Source of the DNA: Megalopta genalis
Lineage: Eukaryota; Arthropoda; Insecta; Hymenoptera; Halictidae
NCBI RefSeq assembly: GCF_051020955.1
Contig: NC_135015.1
Location: 9,683,616 to 9,747,615, forward strand
DNA length: 64,000 nt
Direction of reading: 5' to 3'
In this document: positions 61,801-64,000 of the stretch, in pieces
How the letters are laid out: every line of letters starts with the position of its first letter
Numbering within the stretch: position 1 is the stretch's first letter
Translations under genes and position numbers: made by a program
The notes under the pieces: model-generated
What the model saw: the letters and a program-made list of their open reading frames with translations, nothing else
The model's database searches: none
Told to the model about the DNA's origin: nothing

Positions 61801-62534
61801 GGGAATCCCGAAATGTTACAATATTCACGCTTTTTAAAGTTTTTGAAATGTAAACAAATTTGATAATGTCAACATTATCTCGGAATGTGATATAGCAAGT
61901 TTTAGTGGCGGCTCAGAGTCGTCGCTGGGGTGCAAAGGGTTAATAGGTCTTTTCAACGACTGAAGTTCGATAATATTTTTTTAAATGATAACATCGAAAG
62001 AATTTTTTCAGAATTTTTTTTTAAGAAAAAATTCTTAACTATTGATCTTCGATTTTAAAACAACAGCTAATTAAAACTGCTAGGAAACAGATAAATAAAG
62101 TGTATTCTAAAGTGTATCTATTAATTAATTTTGATGAAAGAGAATTACTAACTTCGACCAGCTCGTTACCACGCATTTAGGCTTCATTAACCGCCCACGA
62201 GTCTAAGTCGTTATCCTGCGCGAATGTGTTATAAGCGGATACTGTAATATTCGGAGATGTACGTAAATTTCTATAACGTAACAGTTATTTAAAAATATTT
62301 TCACGAATGTACCACCCACGTCGCAGTCGTTGTCCATTAAAAAATTACTGACGAAAACATTTTCCCGAGACACTTTACTCTGTTTATATTATATTTTCGG
62401 TTACCAGAGGAGAGTTTATGTAGTATCGGACACTTAAGGTTCTCGCTAGATCGGAATATTTTTTCTTATGCGTTGTTCATTGCAGGACTAACAACAATAG
62501 AAGTCAAACTAAATTAAAACAGACTGGTACGTAG
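45738..62534 (+). CDS. TMEM272-like four-pass membrane protein with SPRxS-repeat N-terminus (spliced gene)
   Basis: Exons 45738-46395, 49481-49590, 51471-51717, 56206-56427, 59013-59208 and probably 62486-62534 join with phases 1, 0, 1, 1, 2, all with GT...AG introns. From the first common exon the product is about 490 residues. Residues 1-256 are disordered and rich in [S/T/C]PRxS[L/I/V/M]. Membrane segments lie at roughly 318-338, 350-370, 390-415 and 435-465. The motif KCPxxxxIPxYMILGGVFG after the first span and YKPDEYCDQNLYIFALV before the last match the TMEM272-like family (small four-span proteins, function unknown). The long N-terminal extension is not part of that family's membrane domain as I know it. 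N-terminal start unresolved: see the three candidate first exons. Confidence 0.8.
46396..49480 (+). other. Intron of TMEM272-like gene
   Basis: Mostly AT-rich. A GC-richer part at 48.26-48.61 kb has a 111-codon minus-strand and a 70-codon plus-strand frame without recognisable motif. No repeat boundary was found. Confidence 0.6.
49481..49590 (+). CDS. Exon: linker of TMEM272-like protein
   Basis: Acceptor tgtgcgcag (ending 49480) and donor CAG|GTATAA after 49590. It completes a Gly codon, then encodes 36 residues: ATNTRTMKSAISVHQ, TNHGYGSGFEDN, RRDSSSVSQ. Hydrophilic and probably disordered. It joins both neighbours in phase (1 in, 0 out), which is the main support. Too short to recognise alone. 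Confidence 0.6.
49591..51470 (+). other. Intron of TMEM272-like gene
   Basis: A GC-richer patch at 50.1-50.6 kb keeps three overlapping minus-strand frames open (up to 102 codons), a composition effect. Otherwise AT-rich and featureless. Confidence 0.6.
51471..51717 (+). CDS. Exon: pre-membrane segment and TM1 of TMEM272-like protein
   Basis: Of two AGs, 51470 (taatttccag) keeps the family frame while 51477 (ctttcag) would not. The donor is ATG|GTGAGT, phase 1. The sequence reads LSGDESRRLFNN, a polar stretch, AITYGSVVFQLKDA, and FRALKVMWRTRIVSIYLILL, followed by the rest of the first membrane span (CILPIAMLIYG). An amphipathic or basic segment precedes the span. Position and content fit the start of the TMEM272-type membrane domain. 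Confidence 0.8.
51890..52150. repeat. Cluster of inverted GAATTC / TCGGGTA motifs
   Basis: Short related words recur in both orientations: gcgagaattcc, ctcgagaattcacc, tcgggtcgggtacccgag, atcgagaatccgg, ccccaattctcgaattatg, gagatacccgaccga. The right half in reverse complement parallels the left half (TCGGGTA ... ATTCGAGA). Probably an old fold-back repeat; no ORF of interest. Confidence 0.5.
52733..53109. mobile_element. MITE, 377 bp, Tc1/mariner-like ends
   Basis: The left end CGGTCGATGTAAAAAGTATT...CGTACACCTTTCAAAACGG pairs with the reverse complement of the right end CAGTAGGTGCAAAAAGTGAT...CATACACCTTTTAAAACG. Both then continue with AATAACTTTTTC or AATTACTTTTCC, giving terminal repeats of about 50 bp. 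No transposase. Related solo ends occur at 36637 and 44855. Confidence 0.75.
54839..54859. repeat. AG microsatellite
   Basis: (AG)10 within an intron; preceded by a short AGAGAAAA run. Confidence 0.9.
56206..56427 (+). CDS. Exon: TM2-TM3 of TMEM272-like protein
   Basis: Acceptor cttgtttcag (ending 56205), donor ATGG|GTGAGT after 56427, phase 1 in and out. It reads LKFNDKCPRKVEIP, then span 2 (YMILGGVFGTIFMFLITY), a basic loop SQIRSRRREIL, TLQPPDSQIS, and span 3 (CFSIGVGVLSVFLLVWFGMG). The CP...IP.Y....GG..G pattern is the best family signature for TMEM272-like proteins in this gene. Confidence 0.85.
56428..59012 (+). other. Intron of TMEM272-like gene
   Basis: AT-rich. It includes an AG microsatellite (58809-58840), a GATC run (57797-57808) and GC-richer DNA at 57.9-58.6 kb with no recognised coding signal. 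Confidence 0.6.
58809..58840. repeat. AG microsatellite
   Basis: Near-perfect (AG)n with one A interruption, about 170 bp upstream of the acceptor of the next exon. Confidence 0.9.
59013..59208 (+). CDS. Exon: TM4 and C-terminal end of TMEM272-like domain
   Basis: Acceptor cgtttgcgacag (ending 59012). It reads NKWILTIMWPRFKVERYKPD, EYCDQNLYIFALVQLAIVY, the rest of a long hydrophobic span (VTFAIVIFVMFVMA), and SLRILGWWLPE. It ends either at AGAG|GTAAGA (phase 2, to 62486) or, unspliced, after one more Arg at TAA 59210-59212. The perfect donor favours splicing, but the domain is complete either way. Confidence 0.85.
59209..62485 (+). other. Last intron (or 3' flank) of TMEM272-like gene
   Basis: GC-rich islands at 59.65-60.3 and 61.0-61.45 kb keep frames of 136 codons (59689-60099, +) and 143 codons (61006-61437, -) open. 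Neither has a recognised domain. A 40-codon plus-strand frame (61283-61405, starting MAPMTNTVAPGK) also lies there. A piggyBac-type MITE follows at 61534. Confidence 0.5.
61534..61943. mobile_element. piggyBac-type MITE, 410 bp
   Basis: The left end TTAATCCTTTGCACTCGAAG and the reverse complement of the right end TTAACCCTTTGCACCCCAGC share TTAA plus YCCTTTGCAC, the classic piggyBac terminal sequence. The interior repeats GGAATCCCGAAA-type words in both orientations (about 61576, 61630, 61717 and 61800). No transposase frame. Non-autonomous. Confidence 0.8.
62486..62534 (+). CDS. Probable last coding exon of TMEM272-like gene
   Basis: Acceptor gttgttcattgcag (ending 62485). In the phase required by the preceding exon it completes Arg and encodes TNNNRSQTKLKQTGT before TAG (62532-62534). 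An AATAAA follows about 110 nt later. Short and polar with nothing to recognise, so support is splice phase and the nearby polyadenylation signal only. Confidence 0.4.
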
Positions 62535-62641
62535 TGCACATAAAAAGTAAATAGCTTAACGCAGGACAGCTTCAAAATAGTTTACCACGATCGTAAGACA
62601 AAAACTTTTCTTTAGATGTTTCAATCAAATAGATGCATAAT

Positions 62642-62647
62642 AATAAA
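62642..62647 (+). promoter_or_regulatory. Possible polyadenylation signal AATAAA
   Basis: Canonical hexamer 108 nt after the stop at 62534. AATAAA is common in AT-rich DNA, so it is supportive only. Confidence 0.35.
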
Positions 62648-63669
62648 TTATAAGGCATGGGTTAAAAGTGTATTTATGAGATTATTAATAGACTGCGGAT
62701 TTTATGCACTTGCAAAATGGAAAAAAAGCAAATGAACAATTGAAAAATATTATTGTACCATTATCAACTCATTAAAATTATTAAGAAAGCAAAACAATGT
62801 CTACGTAGTTTCTGCATCTTAATCAAGACAAGTTTTTATTTTGTCTATCTAATTATTAGACAGCGTTTCTTTATGCATTTATGGTATACGTTTTGTAAAA
62901 TGCATAGCATTCGTTGTGGTGCTATTGTATCTTCTCAATCTCCCTTCGACAAGTATTTGTCACAAAAAACCACGAACGAAAATGAAAATTTGCATAGTGA
63001 TCCACACGACTTGGAAATCACAGTAGTCCATATTTTCCTTGACGATTTCATGCAACCACCGCGGTCCCTCAGTACAGCAAGTTTGCTTCACAAAAACTTG
63101 CAGCGCGATCAGCGTTCGCGTTCTCTATCGAGCTGGATCAGGTGACCGGCGAACTGGTGTACATGTGTAGATAGCCAGCGTTCATCGAGCGCATATGTAA
63201 AATAGTAGGTCAACGAATTGAGTCGCGTGCCGCAGTGGGACGACCATAAATACTGCGGGGAACCGTGTGCGGCGGTGAACGAGACGCGTTTCCTGGGTTT
63301 TGCGTGCCCTTAGGGAGGAAACCGTCCGGTTTTTCCGTTCCTGTCCTCCGCTCCTATCTCCGGGAGAACCGAGTCGACTCGCGTGATCGCCTCCGAACTG
63401 ATTTTTTGATCCGCGACCCAAAGAACCGCGCGTAAACCGCTTCAGCATCGACCGCGCCGGTTTTCGCTCGCGTCGACTGTTGCCGGGCTACGTGTGTACG
63501 CTGATTACATTTCACCTGAACATTCGTGACCCGATCCAGAACCGGCCAATTGAAAGGGCGCGTTTTTATCTCGGCAGAACTAGGAAAACGTCTGTCCTTG
63601 ACGCAAGACGCTACGCCTACCTTCGGTGCTATATGGTGGGGATGAAACTTTTGTTTTCCGTATGACATA
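62648..63669. other. Flanking DNA with GC-rich island
   Basis: 63.1-63.65 kb is GC-rich with open frames on both strands (up to 109 codons, minus) but no recognised product. It could be a promoter-proximal island of a neighbouring gene. I see no TATA box or start context to support this. Confidence 0.35.
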
Positions 63670-64000
63670 TTAGGTTGTTGCAAATGAAGTGTTCGTTTCT
63701 GAATTTTTATGACAAGCTTTTATTTAACAAACTTCAAAAATATTTTTATAACGAAGATAGTCTCGTTCGATTTCACTATACTTTTCCCATCGTGTGATAC
63801 AAGAGCGTTAATACCTTCTTGAATAATATAATTCATTAAATGCAGTTTCGACATCAACCTTTTTTCGAAACGGTTTTCCAGTCAGAATGAGATCTAGGTG
63901 CTTCAAAATATGGTAGTCCGTAGGTGATAGATCGGGGAATTAAGAAGGGTAAGGCAAAAATTCACACATTTCGATTCTGTTGACTTTGCAACAGTTTAGT
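63670..64000 (-). mobile_element. mariner element, 3' part with transposase C-terminus, cut by window end
   Basis: The terminal repeat TTAGGTTGTTGCAAATGAAG starts at 63670 next to TA (63668-63669). On the minus strand the frame reads FPDLSPTDYHILKHLDLIL, then TGKPFRKKVDVETAFNELYY, and later RYKNIFEV. SPTDYH contains the third catalytic Asp of mariner DD34D transposases. Stops (before FPDL and after the RRY that follows ELYY) show decay. The remainder lies beyond 64000. Confidence 0.8.

Overview
The window looks like nuclear DNA of an insect, most likely a hymenopteran (ant, bee or wasp). The evidence is an AT-rich background with GC-richer islands, short genes with consensus GT/AG introns beside very long introns, and transposon remnants of types common in these genomes: mariner, a deleted mariner-like element with C-terminus RGGHLNDIVFHV, pogo/Tigger and piggyBac MITEs, and an arthropod non-LTR retrotransposon tail. 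The order is inferred; I cannot name a species.

Layout. (1) 1-1953, + strand: the last five coding exons of the Paf1-complex subunit CTR9, ending in an unusually long arginine-serine (RS) domain, with a polyadenylation signal near 2402. (2) About 2.4-29.2 kb: no recognisable gene. It holds at least six to eight inverted-repeat or transposon-derived elements, an AT microsatellite and featureless AT-rich DNA. (3) About 29.27-62.65 kb, + strand: one large gene is the best interpretation. It encodes a four-pass membrane protein of the TMEM272-like family with a long disordered N-terminus built from about ten [S/T/C]PRxS[L/I/V/M] motifs. Its core exons (45738-46395, 49481-49590, 51471-51717, 56206-56427, 59013-59208, and probably 62486-62534) join in matching splice phases. 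Three candidate alternative first coding exons (29549-29608 behind a TATA box, 44587-44688, 45553-45615) all end in phase 0, which suits the phase-0 acceptor of the first core exon. Introns of this gene carry several MITEs. (4) 63670-64000: the 3' end of a mariner element, - strand, cut by the window edge.

The two host genes have unrelated roles: transcription elongation in the nucleus (CTR9) and an uncharacterised membrane protein. Nothing suggests they act together. No rRNA, convincing tRNA, CRISPR array or complete transposase was found. The points most worth a second look are the expanded RS tail of CTR9, the SPRxS-repeat fusion to a TMEM272-type membrane domain with its possible alternative promoters, and the set of fold-back elements.
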